Positions 35,801 to 45,700 of a stretch of DNA of 64,000 nt are shown in pieces. The translations under genes and the position numbers were made by a program. Numbering within the stretch: position 1 is the stretch's first letter; the number at the start of each line of letters is the position of its first letter. The DNA lies in contig OZ026550.1 of NCBI GenBank assembly GCA_964020155.1, positions 253,501 to 317,500 on the forward strand, in the 5' to 3' direction. The notes beneath the pieces are model-generated. The model was not told where the DNA came from. It worked only from the letters and a program-made list of their open reading frames with translations, and searched no databases. The DNA is from Chondrilla cf. caribensis. Lineage: Eukaryota > Porifera > Demospongiae > Chondrillida > Chondrillidae.

Positions 35801-37125
35801 ATCAAAGAGTCCATCAGCTGTGTTGGGGACAGGAGGCAATGGTACTGGTCTCACACCGTGGATGTATCGATGATACTTTCTACGAAGTATTCGATGGAGT
35901 TTGCCGATCATACGAGCATCTACTGAGGAGAGGATTTCATGAAGGGCTTCTATGACAACATCCAGCTCATCCTCCAGATCAGGGTTACTCGGCAGAAACA
36001 GCTCTCCTTCTCCATTTCTGTACTTGTCTACAATCTCTTTAATCTTCTTTGATCTCTCGTCCATTGTAGACATTGTTTGGGTTGATTCACCTCGGGTGAC
36101 AGGTGATGAGGATGATGGAAGACCTGAACACACAAAATAAAGTATCTCTTTCATGTCAGCAGAATTAGCACTGTAACATGCTTCGTGGGTGATATGCACT
36201 GTGAGAAGTGCATACATTACAGTACACAGAAGTGGTAGTGAGTGGAGTATACGTACATATACTATATAGTATATACACCATCAGTGGACATTGTACAGCA
36301 AATACAGAACACTTGAAATGATCAACATACCTTGACTACTTTCCATCATCGATGAACCCTCCTTCAGTTTCACTGAAGTTAGTGACAGCTCATCTTGTGA
36401 GGATTGTGGGGTTGGGTCACTGGAACATGTTGTGTACTGTGAAATGTACAATCAGGTAAACAATGTTAAGTACATACACACACAAGTGAGAGACACTCAT
36501 CACAGGTAGTACATGTCTGGGAGTGAACTCTGAATAAGGCTAATCTCAGTACTAAGAGCACTCAAAAGATAACAACACGCAGACTATAAAACCTAACATC
36601 AGAGCGAATATCGTAAACAGGCCATAAGTTGCTTGTGGAGGATGTGTGTGTGTGTGTGCGTGCGTGCGTGTGTGTGTGTGTGTGTGTGCCTATAGTGTGT
36701 GTCAGTTAGGAGTTGTGTAGCAAACGTACATCATGGCGTGTGCGAGTTAGGATACCATGCACTAGCGGACTAATACGGTTCAGCTTGTGACGACTTACTT
36801 TAGTCAGTTTCTGCTTCAATTTGTTCGACCACTCTCTGTGGTGAGGCAGTGGATGCGAATTGGCGGTTTCTTCCAGAACCTCACAGAACCTCCTCAACGT
36901 CTCCAGAGTACCGTTTCTGATCAGGTGGTCCAGAAGCAGTTCATTGGCGTCCACGTCTTGGTTAGCTTCACGATCAATACTTTTCTTCAAGTTGTAATCA
37001 ATCAGTCCTTTAGAGTACAACACGTCAGCTATACGTTTTGTATTCAACTCTTTTTTCATGTCAATAAAGAATTCTCGTACTACTTCTTCGACACTGATCG
37101 TAGGCGGCCCCGTCTGGGAAGCCAT
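25889..37125 (-). CDS. Gene D1: CARD-coiled coil-kinase-kelch protein
   Basis: Six exons with matching phases: 37125-36799, 36436-36331, 36123-35333, 30997-30575, 28859-28002 and 26830-25889, giving about 1148 residues. Domains: CARD (about 1-105), Ser-rich linker, an unnamed helical plus alpha-beta module (about 145-408), charged coiled coil (409-549), TKL kinase (550-835), six-bladed kelch propeller (836-1148). CARD plus kinase resembles RIPK2-type innate signalling, with the propeller in the place of a sensor. The third intron (35332-30998) holds a 29-bp minisatellite with a retrotransposon inside it, and the fourth a 27-bp minisatellite. No in-frame stop is seen in any exon. An insertion lies just upstream of the start codon. 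Exon structure is predicted from splice signals and from identity with D2. Confidence 0.8.
26831..28001 (-). repeat. Intron of gene D1; shared intron block
   Basis: Carries plus-strand ORFs at 27474-27683 and 27650-27862. The second is shortened by CGA to TGA at the position encoding QDR in other copies, so it is not strictly conserved. Confidence 0.65.
28002..28859 (-). CDS. Kinase exon of gene D1 (type III)
   Basis: 286 codons, phase 0 at both ends. It starts CLPGAEGLEIGE after ttattgcag. Glycine loop ISKGDYESVYRG lacks the third glycine. VAVKK, HRDLKPSN, DFG and MPPE are present, so catalysis is possible but nucleotide positioning may differ. Relative to B and D2 the tail lacks the residues KIV before NQKLYTE. 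Confidence 0.87.
29038..30478. repeat. 27-bp minisatellite in intron 4 of gene D1
   Basis: About 53 copies of the 27-base unit, with variants (tccgtccac, accgtccac, tctgtccac, aggtggtacc). Blocks of several units recur in the same order (compare 29100-29460 with 29550-30000), showing segmental expansion. ORFs up to 569 codons across it are artefacts of the stop-free repeat. Confidence 0.93.
30575..30997 (-). CDS. Coiled-coil exon of gene D1
   Basis: 141 codons, phase 0 at both ends, from SDSEDVVSLKTKKENELAAV through EKVTREKAKLEGEKAELE repeats to KNLILK. Extreme Glu/Lys/Leu content in heptad spacing indicates a coiled coil for dimerisation, placed between the N-terminal module and the kinase. 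Confidence 0.85.
31048..31348. repeat. 29-bp minisatellite, upstream part
   Basis: Tandem units containing gtactagtgtacatggtgag, with occasional 30-base units (acttag). The array continues at 34379-35054 after a retrotransposon insertion. Confidence 0.92.
31349..31485 (-). repeat. Inverted duplicate of retrotransposon segment 32343-32479
   Basis: Base for base, 31349-31485 is the reverse complement of 32343-32479 (coordinates sum to 63828), apparently with no mismatch. This makes a 137-base inverted repeat with an 857-base loop. Confidence 0.9.
31486..31955 (+). pseudogene. N-terminal part of the retrotransposon ORF
   Basis: Open frame with basic composition (KPHQRSKSKDHIKCLEKRLQ, RRLQGSKRGK) ending at the stop at 31953-31955. 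It precedes the RT frame and is probably the same protein interrupted by a frameshift at an AG run near 31940-31946. The M at 31458 lies in the inverted segment, so the original start is lost. Confidence 0.6.
31952..34108 (+). CDS. Retrotransposon reverse transcriptase with restriction-like endonuclease
   Basis: About 718 codons open to the stop before 34109. RT motifs: RPIAIGEVSRRIISK, LLVDAQNAFN (catalytic Asp near codon 134), EGVMQGDPMAM (183-193) and the active site WFADD (214-218), followed by a thumb-like region. C-terminal half: a zinc-binding cluster CACSTPFSVEHALSCP, RHNELRD, then SDIRARGFWG and FFDVKVFNP, which fit a PD-(D/E)XK restriction-like endonuclease as in R2/NeSL/HERO-group elements. 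Clade assignment is tentative. There is no ATG at the start of this frame, consistent with a frameshift upstream. Confidence 0.8.
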   Translation: MNTNGAAGPSGIDADGWKRMCTSFKHESTNLCNSLAVVAKKLSTTYVDPKGLSEFTASRLIAIDKQPGVRPIAIGEVSRRIISKAIMMVIKKDVMEAAGSIQLCTGLTDGCVAAVHSMKIIFENDCTQAALLVDAQNAFNLLNRRVALWNIHQICPSIATILTNIYREDASLFVQDETILSQEGVMQGDPMAMAMFALGIAPLIKELQGIHQIWFADDAAAGGSLDELHHWWTKLIEIGPRYGYYPNPGKTWLLVKEEGHMEAQSLFAQSGVNITSSGQKHLGAALGNLEFTTKFIETKVKEWTREVEVLSEFGRRDPHSAYAAVTHGLISKWLYLMRTIPNINQSLKPLEEEIRHKLIPAIIGRSDITNEERSLLALPCRLGGMGLINPMEISDDQYHSSRDITAPLINLILEKKMEMTENVENEMRQAKANVKRRKRVKQEEPSTNIKMSDRLKRHVEFAKEKGSSIWLTTLPVEKNGFALQRSEFKDAVSLRYGWLPDRLPLKCACSTPFSVEHALSCPKGAFPTHRHNELRDITASLLSEVCTDVSIEPELQPVDGMIARYASSNTANDARSDIRARGFWGSKYECAFFDVKVFNPNAPSYRKTSVSACYSNQERIKKRGYEQRINEIEHGSFTPLIFSTSGGMGKSATVFYKRLAAMISEKRRQPYAHTMRWLRCQLNFSLLRSSIICIRGSRARRFPNTPDSLLLATRESKI
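34379..35054. repeat. 29-bp minisatellite, downstream part
   Basis: About 23 copies continuing the array at 31048-31348, with g/a variants (catggtgag, catgatgag). It lies in the intron between exons 3 and 4 of D1; the same unit is at 46345-46765 in D2. Confidence 0.92.
35333..36123 (-). CDS. Exon 3 of gene D1: unnamed helical plus alpha-beta module
   Basis: 791 bases, phase 1 in, phase 0 out (CTAGTT/GTGAGT). It encodes a Ser/Thr-rich start, acidic helices (NPDLEDELDVVIEALHEIL), a basic stretch (RILRRKYHRYIHGVRP), a helical part with two HH or LL-rich helices, and a predicted alpha-beta part (HMAVVISKE, EGCTVLFFSIL, THLIVFGYF). Similar modules following death-fold domains occur in sponge and cnidarian proteins to my recollection, but I have no family name for it. 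Confidence 0.75.
36331..36436 (-). CDS. Exon 2 of gene D1: Ser-rich linker
   Basis: 106 bases, phase 0 in, phase 1 out, between acceptor catttcacag and donor CAAG/GTATGT. It encodes YTTCSSDPTPQSSQDELSLT and a short continuation. Both splice sites and the length are identical in D2 (48097-47992). Confidence 0.72.
36799..37125 (-). CDS. CARD exon 1 of gene D1
   Basis: 109 codons from MASQTGPPTISVEEVV to KLTK/GTAAGT. Six amphipathic helices are suggested, and the stretch NELLLDHLIRNGTLETLRRF followed by EVLEET matches the helix 4-6 signature of CARDs (LL-D-x-L-x-x-G-x..F..L-x-x-T). I chose this ATG because D2 has its start (MAAEGGPLTISVEE) at the same place; an in-frame ATG 24 bases upstream is possible. 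Confidence 0.8.
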
Positions 37126-37142
37126 TCTGACAATTCGTGGTC

Positions 37143-37404
37143 GTGCCACCGTAGATCCTAGTCTGGCGTAGCCGACTACGTAGATCCTAGATCATACAAT
37201 TGGACAACATCCGGCCATTGATCTGGCAATTGCTGAATCTCAGTGAATGTATTAATGTGACGCCTGTTGATTTAACATAAAGTTAATCTTATTGTTTATG
37301 CTTTAATCCCACACTATTATGGTATTGTACTTTTAGTTGTATGCATGTATGCCTTTATTATTAATGAAAAAAAAAAAAAAAAGATCCTAGGGTCTACGGT
37401 GGCA
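37143..37404. mobile_element. Nested insertion just upstream of the D1 start codon
   Basis: Absent from D2 at the corresponding place. Outer sequence gccaccgtagatcctag at the left and its near complement (cctagggtctacggtggc) at the right look like short terminal inverted repeats. Inside is an AT-rich insert ending in a pure A run (37367-37381) and flanked by agatcctag at 37182-37190 and 37382-37390, as expected for a retroposed poly(A) sequence with a 9-base target duplication. Confidence 0.55.
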
Positions 37405-37662
37405 TCGTAATTGCGCAATAGCCAATCTCGGCTTCGCAATACAACTTTTATACACAATGATACGAGTGTAGTGTAGGTAGTATGTGTATAAAACATGTCA
37501 AATCAATTTGTACACAATATTACATATATATATATATATATGCTTGCAGATGTACAGCTCCATCATAAATTATGTGTGGACAATGTGAACAGTATTTGAA
37601 TGAATGGACTATTATGAGCAAACTGTTGGTATACAATACACACGCATGCACGCACACACACA

Positions 37663-37805
37663 TTCATCCACTGTCCAAATCCTTTGTCTTGGAGTTCTGC
37701 AAACAGCTTCTTCTTGGAGACATTGTACTCCTCTGATGACTCTTTAGCATTCTTGTACACTGTGTGGTCCATCAAGTCCTCACGTTTGGACAACATACAG
37801 ACGAA
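37663..37805 (-). pseudogene. ADAR 3' fragment upstream of gene D1
   Basis: Encodes LSKREDLMDHTVYKNAKESS and on to KGFGQWM, then breaks off into a short (CA)n/GT tract instead of KKPSEVDLF. No catalytic part is present. Confidence 0.72.
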
Positions 37806-37844
37806 ATGAGTTATAATACAGGTCATGACTAAAGTTGTTAGGCA

Positions 37845-37847
37845 GTG

Positions 37848-37914
<67 letters not shown>

Positions 37915-38240
37915 ATGGACGGTGATCATGTATGTGTGTTTGTGTGTGCATGTCATGTGTGCATGGATGTGTGTGTATTATGGTGACAATGCTGCCAATT
38001 GACATGATTGAACATTTTACCAGTTCTCATATGTAAATACATATATTACACGCACTGCACACATGTACTGTCTACACTCCAGTCCAATGCATAACCTTCA
38101 CCAAATTCAACTATTCAAGTTTGAGTAAAACAATGATTCACCAATTTTTCACTGATTTACCAATTTTTCACTGATTTACCAATTTTTCAGTGATTTACCA
38201 ATTTTTCACTGATTCACCAATTTTTCAGTGATCCACCAAT
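37845..38240. repeat. (GT)n tract and 20-bp AT-rich tandem repeat
   Basis: Second copy of the 12656-13075 region: a GT run at about 37850-37912 and about five 20-base units at 38125-38240. Confidence 0.8.
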
Positions 38241-38242
38241 TA

Positions 38243-38631
38243 TCCCCTTCCATACCATGGGGCATCACAAGTGGTGACACTTAAAGTTTATCCCATTTCA
38301 ACGTCAAATCATCTCTGAACCCTTAATCCTTCCACAGAGAGTGGGACCACACTCCCCGATATCAACATTGAAGGTAAGTTCTCCATTACTATAGCTGCTA
38401 TCAGGTCAGGAGCTGTTATCAGCACCTCAGTTGTGTGGGAGTCAGCTAATGTTGTCTTATGTGCATATGAGCTACAATGTGACATGTTAAGAGGATGACT
38501 ATATGTTCCCTTATATGGGCAATGGGGCACACCTTACATTCCTTAGCGGTGTTCTAATCTCTGGGATACACTCACACTTACTCTAAACCAACCACTACCT
38601 TGAACACAACCTTAACACATATGCATACACA
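38243..38631. repeat. Duplicated block of unknown content
   Basis: Copy of 13079-13454. No start, splice site or recognisable domain supports a gene. Confidence 0.45.
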
Positions 38632-38844
<213 letters not shown>

Positions 38845-38849
38845 GGCTC

Positions 38850-39245
38850 AGCCTCTCCTAACGATGTGTTGATACCAGTGGCATACCACAAGGTCACTAC
38901 ACTACAGAGGTACCAGCTCAAGGCTACATCACATGTCAACATGATCACACCACACAATCAGTACACCAGACGTGACATAACTGATAATACAAAAGTGAAG
39001 GTTAAAAGAAATGTGTGTTATATTACACAGGTGGTGCTATACTGCTGTTTCTGTTCCTGTGTTGTGCCAGGAGTGATGTACATTTGGAATGGGAACCAGT
39101 TTGGGACATGGGACCTGTCCTGGCACCTCATACATACATCTTCTTCCACTCTTGCCTTGTTTGAAGTTGGCAACATTAACAATCACTTCAGACTGCTCTC
39201 TCCTCACCTGTGTCCTGAGAGGAGAGAGAGGAACAGCAAGGGATG
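38850..39245 (-). other. Second copy of the block with a possible terminal exon
   Basis: Copy of 13535-13945; the frame TQVRREQSEVIVNVANFKQG is open to a stop at 39037-39039. One substitution changes RRCMCEV to RRCMYEV. Unrecognised protein. Confidence 0.35.
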
Positions 39246-39263
39246 ATGGGGTGTTGGTACAGT

Positions 39264-39468
<205 letters not shown>

Positions 39469-39789
39469 TTAAATCTGGAACCTGAAAATCAAGTTAAATC
39501 TGGAACTGGAATGGGATAAAATACACCTTTACAATATACTGCTTGTTTAGAATAGTACGTGGTTCCAGCTATTTTAAACTACACCCACACAATACAATAA
39601 ATGTACAGAACATGCACTATTAGTTCCAGTACATAAGGTGTGCTGTACACGTCCATGTGTGTGCAGTGAGTGGATAGTCTACTTCAGTAGTACTTACTGT
39701 CTACCACCTAGTGTTGTCTATGGGATGGAGACGATACTTCAATGTACTGATATAATGTACGTACTTGTACACCAAGTACACATGTGTGT

Positions 39790-40412
39790 AGATCTAGTAC
39801 ATCACCTGTACTGTACATGAGTGTGGTTCTAGCACATCACCTGTACTGTACATGAGTGTGGTTCTAGTACATCACCTGTACTGTACATGTGTGTGGTTCT
39901 AGTACATCACCTGTACTGTACATGTGTATGGTTCTAGTACATCATCTGTACTGTACATGTATATGGTTCTAGCACATCACCTGTACTGTATATGTGTGTG
40001 GTTTTAGTACATCACCTGTACTGTACATGTGTGTGGTTCTAGTACGTCACCTGTACTGTACATGTGTGTGATTCTAGTACGTCACCTGTACTGTACATGT
40101 GTGTGGTTCTAGTACATCACCTGTACTGTACATGTGTGTGGTTCTAGTACATCACCTGTACTGTACATGTGTGTGGTTTTAGTACATCACCTGTACTGTA
40201 CATGTGTGTGGTTCTAGTACGTCACCTGTACTGTACATGTGTGTGATTCTAGTACGTCACCTGTACTGTATATGTGTGTGGTTTTAGTACATCACCTGTA
40301 CTGTACATGTGTGTGGTTCTAGTACGTCACCTGTACTGTACATGTGTGTGATTCTAGTACATCACCTGTATTGTAAATGTGTGTGGTTCTAGTACATCAC
40401 CTGTACTGTACA
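39790..40412. repeat. 35-bp minisatellite, longest array
   Basis: About 17-18 copies of the 35-base unit (see 3835-4122). Groups of units with acgtcac and gtgtgattc variants recur in order, indicating block duplication. Confidence 0.9.
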
Positions 40413-41820
40413 TGTTGACAATAAGTGTACATGCATCATGTGACAGTTGATGATGTGAGGGGAGTACAGACAACACAGACATGTACTATTCTGTACGTAC
40501 ACACTATGTACTCATACACAGGGGTACTAGTGGGGGACCAATAATGGGATGAATATCGCTATTGCACGGTATCGACATCACAGTATCAATGTGATATCGC
40601 TATCAGTATCAAGCTTGACCTTTCCTTGACTGGTGGGAGGTCTGGTGAGGGACTCTATCAACATTGGACACATCTGGTAGAGTTCCAGAGTTGAGTTGGA
40701 TATGACTGGAATGGACATGACCACACATCACTACTTGGAACTGTGTTGATGACCACCAACAAGTCACTGAGCAGTAGAAAGCTAATATCAGATTGCTAGG
40801 CAGCATTGACCATGAGCTGTCAGTATCGGTGACGATATTAGAGTATCAATGTGTTATTGCTATCGGTATTAGAACGACCTTTCTTTGATGGTTGGTGAGT
40901 CTGGTGACTAACACCGACTATTAGCCCTGTCCACATCTGGTGGAGTACTGGGGTTGTTATATCCAGACCCAAGTGTGTTACTATGCGGAACTGTGTTGGA
41001 TGTACTGTATAGGAGTGTGGCTGGGAAATGACCCCTTATTGTGGTCCACATGGTTGAGGGGAGGTAGTCTAGTGATCAGAAGGAAAAATGGAGGTCGGAC
41101 CGACTGGACAAAAACACATGTGAAATACAAGAACTGGGAATGGGACTTGGTTGTCCTAACACTGCTCACTCTAAAACGTCCTATTGCTTACAGGATGTTA
41201 CAACACCAATGTCCCCTCTCACAACACATGGATCATGGGACCAAACTGACAATACCACACGTGTAACAACAACGTGTATTGAGAGATCTCCTCGTACACT
41301 CACTTTGAGGACAATACAACTTTTCAAAGCATTTTAGATTATTGCGACGGACATCGTCTATAGATGGTGACACGTCCTCTCTTCCTTGAGGTTCGAAACG
41401 TTCAAGAGCAGTGACGGGATCCCGTACCTCGAGTATCGTCGTGGAGTGACACACTCTCGACCAGTTGAAGGAACATGCACCCCGGTGTGTCCACAAGATC
41501 CTCCGAGCTCTTCCTCGTACGCGTGTGTTCCTGCATGGACTCTCGATCTTCGAATAGTTGGCGTTTTACCTCAAACTTATAACGCACAGAAGTACGTGGA
41601 TCAGTTGGAGACACCTTCGTCCAATGATCGTGATCGACGGTGTACAATACACGTCCCAATTCGAAGGTAGACATACAACGTACAGTGTATATTGCTCGTG
41701 GGACGAAAGATCTAGTCCAAGTTCAGTATGGGGTGCACGTGATCAATAGAAGCCATTTTGAGGTCCAAGGAAACTATGAATATCATTATTAACACACTCC
41801 TGTACAAGTTCAAAGAACAA
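40413..41820. repeat. Duplicated intergenic block downstream of gene D2
   Basis: Copy of 4123-5535, with the plus-strand 94-codon ORF at 41386-41670 and a further plus ORF at 40940-41266. No family recognised. Confidence 0.5.
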
Positions 41821-41824
41821 GTGT

Positions 41825-42760
41825 TTACACATAAAACAGTTCAAAGTTTGGAATAAGTGATGACTGAGGGTCCTTAGGATCAGTATGTCCACCAATGACT
41901 ACAAAAGATGATGAACTAACTGCAATAGCACAAGAGTGTAAATGAGGCCTAACACACTGTCCAACATTAGACCACTTGTCAGTGGTTGGATCGTAAATGG
42001 AGACATCAGATGTTGGCTTGCCTGATTCATCAAACCCACCCACCACTATTGGGTGGTCACTGTCTGCTACTAAACCTGATGCCCAGTTTGGAGTGTTCTG
42101 TACTAGAATCCACTCTACTTCTTGTTCCTTGGTAACGGCATTGACTACCTCCTCCACAGGTAGCTGGTAGGCTGCATTGATGGCTGTTGTTGTACTGTTC
42201 ATGCCACTGGTGATGTAAAGATATTGATTACTAATAGAATGTCTAATTTCCCACAGTGGTATTGGTAGCTTGAAGGAGCTCGAGGTGGTCCATTGGAAGG
42301 TGTCCATGTTGAAAACATCAACACTGTCAAGGAGGGTCTTGTTATCACTTGCTTTCCCGCCAGCCACTAGCATGAGGTTGTTGCAGTGGATGATACACGG
42401 ACGAAGTCTTTTTGTTGGCATTGGAGGTACTTTAGGAAACCACTGCTTCTTTTCTTCATCCCAAGTGATTGTTGAGTTGGTGATTTCTCCAGTGGATGCA
42501 TCTCGTCCTCCAATCAGAGTTAGCTGACCGTTCACTAATGTTGATTCACTGTTGTAGATTGGTGAAGGTGGCAGTGTGGTCCACTCGGCTGTGATGGTGT
42601 CGTATACTTGGACCAACTGAGCACGCTCAACATCAACACAGAGACCTCCGCTAACATATATCTTTCCTCCAATCACTACGGCTGTAGCACGACTTGTTGG
42701 TATGGGAAGAGAAGGCAGTTGGATGGACTGTAACTTGTTACCTTCATCACTTTGGAACAC
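41825..42760 (-). CDS. Kelch propeller exon of gene D2
   Basis: Terminal exon, 311 codons plus stop. Six blades. It begins VFQSDEGNKLQS, lacking four residues (LLKG side) found in other copies. Variable residues: TSRATA, GGLCVDVERAQ, KRLRPC, PLWEIRHS, PNWASG, GGFDESGKP, HLHSCA. Confidence 0.9.
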   Translation of the reverse strand: MFQSDEGNKLQSIQLPSLPIPTSRATAVVIGGKIYVSGGLCVDVERAQLVQVYDTITAEWTTLPPSPIYNSESTLVNGQLTLIGGRDASTGEITNSTITWDEEKKQWFPKVPPMPTKRLRPCIIHCNNLMLVAGGKASDNKTLLDSVDVFNMDTFQWTTSSSFKLPIPLWEIRHSISNQYLYITSGMNSTTTAINAAYQLPVEEVVNAVTKEQEVEWILVQNTPNWASGLVADSDHPIVVGGFDESGKPTSDVSIYDPTTDKWSNVGQCVRPHLHSCAIAVSSSSFVVIGGHTDPKDPQSSLIPNFELFYV

Positions 42761-45700
42761 CTACAGTAGAAGACAAGTGAGAGGATTGGTTATTGCAATG
42801 AGACTGACAGAACCGAAGAAGATACTCGTGTGTGTGTGTGTGTTGTGTGTATGCACTGTACTCATGTTTACCTGTCATGACTTAACAGGTAAACATGAGG
42901 TATATTTTGAGGGGACAGATTTTCACCACCATATATATTGGCACAAGAATGACACAGTGACTATTATTATAGCTATAGGGTTCAATAGACTCAATTGAGG
43001 ATAAAACATTACAACAAGTGTACATATGTACATTAGTGTGGTGTTGAGTAGTCAGACGTGCAGGGACGTCGGATGCCATTTTGTTGTCAATTCCAAGCTG
43101 TTTTGAGGATATGACCTTTTTGATATATCACATCACCATAAAATGGCTGACAACAGTTCCCTGATGTTTAGTTTGAAATCTGAAGAAGTGGTTTTAACAA
43201 GACAACTCCGTATCACTGGTTTTCATCACAATGGTCTTGTTTCAACCAATGCATGGTGCAGCCATACAAGCTGCACCTATTCCCACAGCACTGATATGTA
43301 CAGTATGTACATTAGCATAATATGGTATGGAGTAGTCACTTCGAACTGGGAATAAGGACTGTTTGCTATGATTTCATATTTACAGATGTCTCATCTCAGG
43401 TTGCCTTGTCCACTTGTGGACTGACAGTGTTGAAGGATTGTGGAACTGACACAAGTATTGTGACACACTTGATGTGTTGGAATGCAATATTAGAACACTC
43501 ACTCAACTCATGTGCATGGTCTACACAGGATCGAAGGAGATGTACTAAAATAGAGCAGCTATAGGATATACATTAGTAGTATCTACCTGTGTGGTGTGTT
43601 TACACAACAGATATTCAACTCAATCCACCTGTGAAGTGGAGACTACTGTACCAAAGACACATTTGATTATCTCACTCACCTTTTGTTCATTCATCTTCAC
43701 TTCTGTGTACAATTTCTGATTGACAATTTTGAAAAGCTCCAAATGAACTTCTTTAATGGTCGGCCTCTCGTTTGGGTCGTCCTTCAGACAAGCTCGGATC
43801 AATGCTTTAAGATTCTGATGGTCGTCTGGTACTTTAGAGAGATCCTTTACTCTGCGATCTACTTCAGATACAGTACCGATTCCAAACATCGAACAAGAGG
43901 GAGGTTCTTGGGTTGCTACCTCCAGCATCACCACACCCAGGGAGAACACGTCACCTTTGTCAGTAAAGCGAGTTTCCTTGTCACGTAGGGCCTCCGGTGG
44001 CATGTACAGTACAGTGCCAGGTTGGGTGGTGGTCAAATACTGGATGTCTGAGGGACGGAATTTAGCCTGACCGAAGTCACCAATTTTGGCGATTCTTCCA
44101 TCTTCGTCCAGGAGAATATTGCTTGGTTTCAAATCACGGTGGAGAATCTGGGGATCCTGATGGTGTAAGTATCTTAGCCCAGAAGCGATTTGTTGGCATA
44201 TATCGACCTGCTTCTCCTTTGAGAGATTTCCTCTGTTGTCTTTGAGGAACGTCTCCAACGTCTGGTCCATCAACTCCATCACCAGCAATACACCGCCTTC
44301 TTGTGTCTCATCATTGAATACACCGATAAACTCCACGATATGAGGGTCTTCGGCTGCTCTCAGAATGTCGCATTCTCTTTTCAAGTCCTCCACTGCCTTC
44401 TCCAAATCTGCACTTTCTCTGTTGACAAGAATATCACTAATTTTCTTCACGGCAACTGGTCTAGAATGGTATGTTCCCCTGTAGACACTCTGGTAGTCTC
44501 CTTTACTGATGCATTCACCAATCTCCAGTCCTTCTGCTCCAGGTAAGTACTGCAATAAATAAACAGCTCAAAATGAATACACCAGTACTACATCGTAAAT
44601 ACTATACACACCATACATACTGTGTATGTAGTAAGTATGGTATGTACATATTAATATGCACATAATATACACTTCATACATACAGTAAACTATATTCACT
44701 ACACTTATACCCTTTTCACACGGACGCCGTAAAGCAGGTTGAGCCCAAGTTGAACTCGGTTTAAAGCAAGTTAGTGCGTTCACATGACGTCATGAAACCG
44801 GGTCGAACCCGGGTTAAAATTCCACTTCCAACCATTGTAAAAAGTAGGGTTTGACCCAGTTACAAGCGAGTTGAAAGCAAGTTAAAATGGCAGAACTAGT
44901 AAAACGAACATGGAGTGAGGATGAAATCCAAGCCTTGCTTATTATAAATAGTAGTTCGACTCGATTTATTATTTTACTCAGCAACAACATGCTGCCTTTC
45001 GAGAAAACACTGTAGTTCCCGGGATAAAAAGTTAAAAGTGGCCCTGCCAACACAAAAATTCTGTTCCAATTCTCTATCAGACCAGTTCCCAGCAATTTTA
45101 GCCAAAAAAGAAGGGCTTCTGGGCTTCATAGATAGTTCAGCTGGCCTGACACACGATCAAATGCCGAGCGAACAAGAAGCCTAAAAATGAGCAGTCTGCA
45201 AAGTCTGTACTGCCACAAAATGGTTCATAACTTCTCTTCTTGTTCCTGACCCTTAGTCTATGAGCTCTACACCTTAGACGATGCCACAACTGAAACAAAA
45301 CGAGGAGAATGCCAACGTCACTATCTTCCTGAAATGAGACATTTACACATTATGTGAGTCTTGTTATCTCCATGTAAACGGAAATAGGGTCAAAAGCGAG
45401 TCAAACCTGATCTAAATCGACCAGGGTTTGACCCCTTTTACGGCATCCATGAGAAAACAGTAATAGTATGTACAGGTAGTACCACCATCCACACATGTAC
45501 AGGTAGTACCACCGTCCACACATGTACAGGTAGTACCTCCGTCCACATATGTACAGGTAGTACCACCATCCACACATGTACAGGTAGTACCACCGTCCAC
45601 ACATGTACAGGTAGTACCTCCGTCCACACATGTACAGATAGTACCTCCGTCCACATATGTACAGGTAGTACCTCCGTCCACACATATACAGGTAGTACCT

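Noticed and set aside
44814..45095. Minus-strand 93-codon ORF in the Harbinger-like element
   Set aside because: It is antisense to the recognisable SANT start and has no similarity to known proteins.
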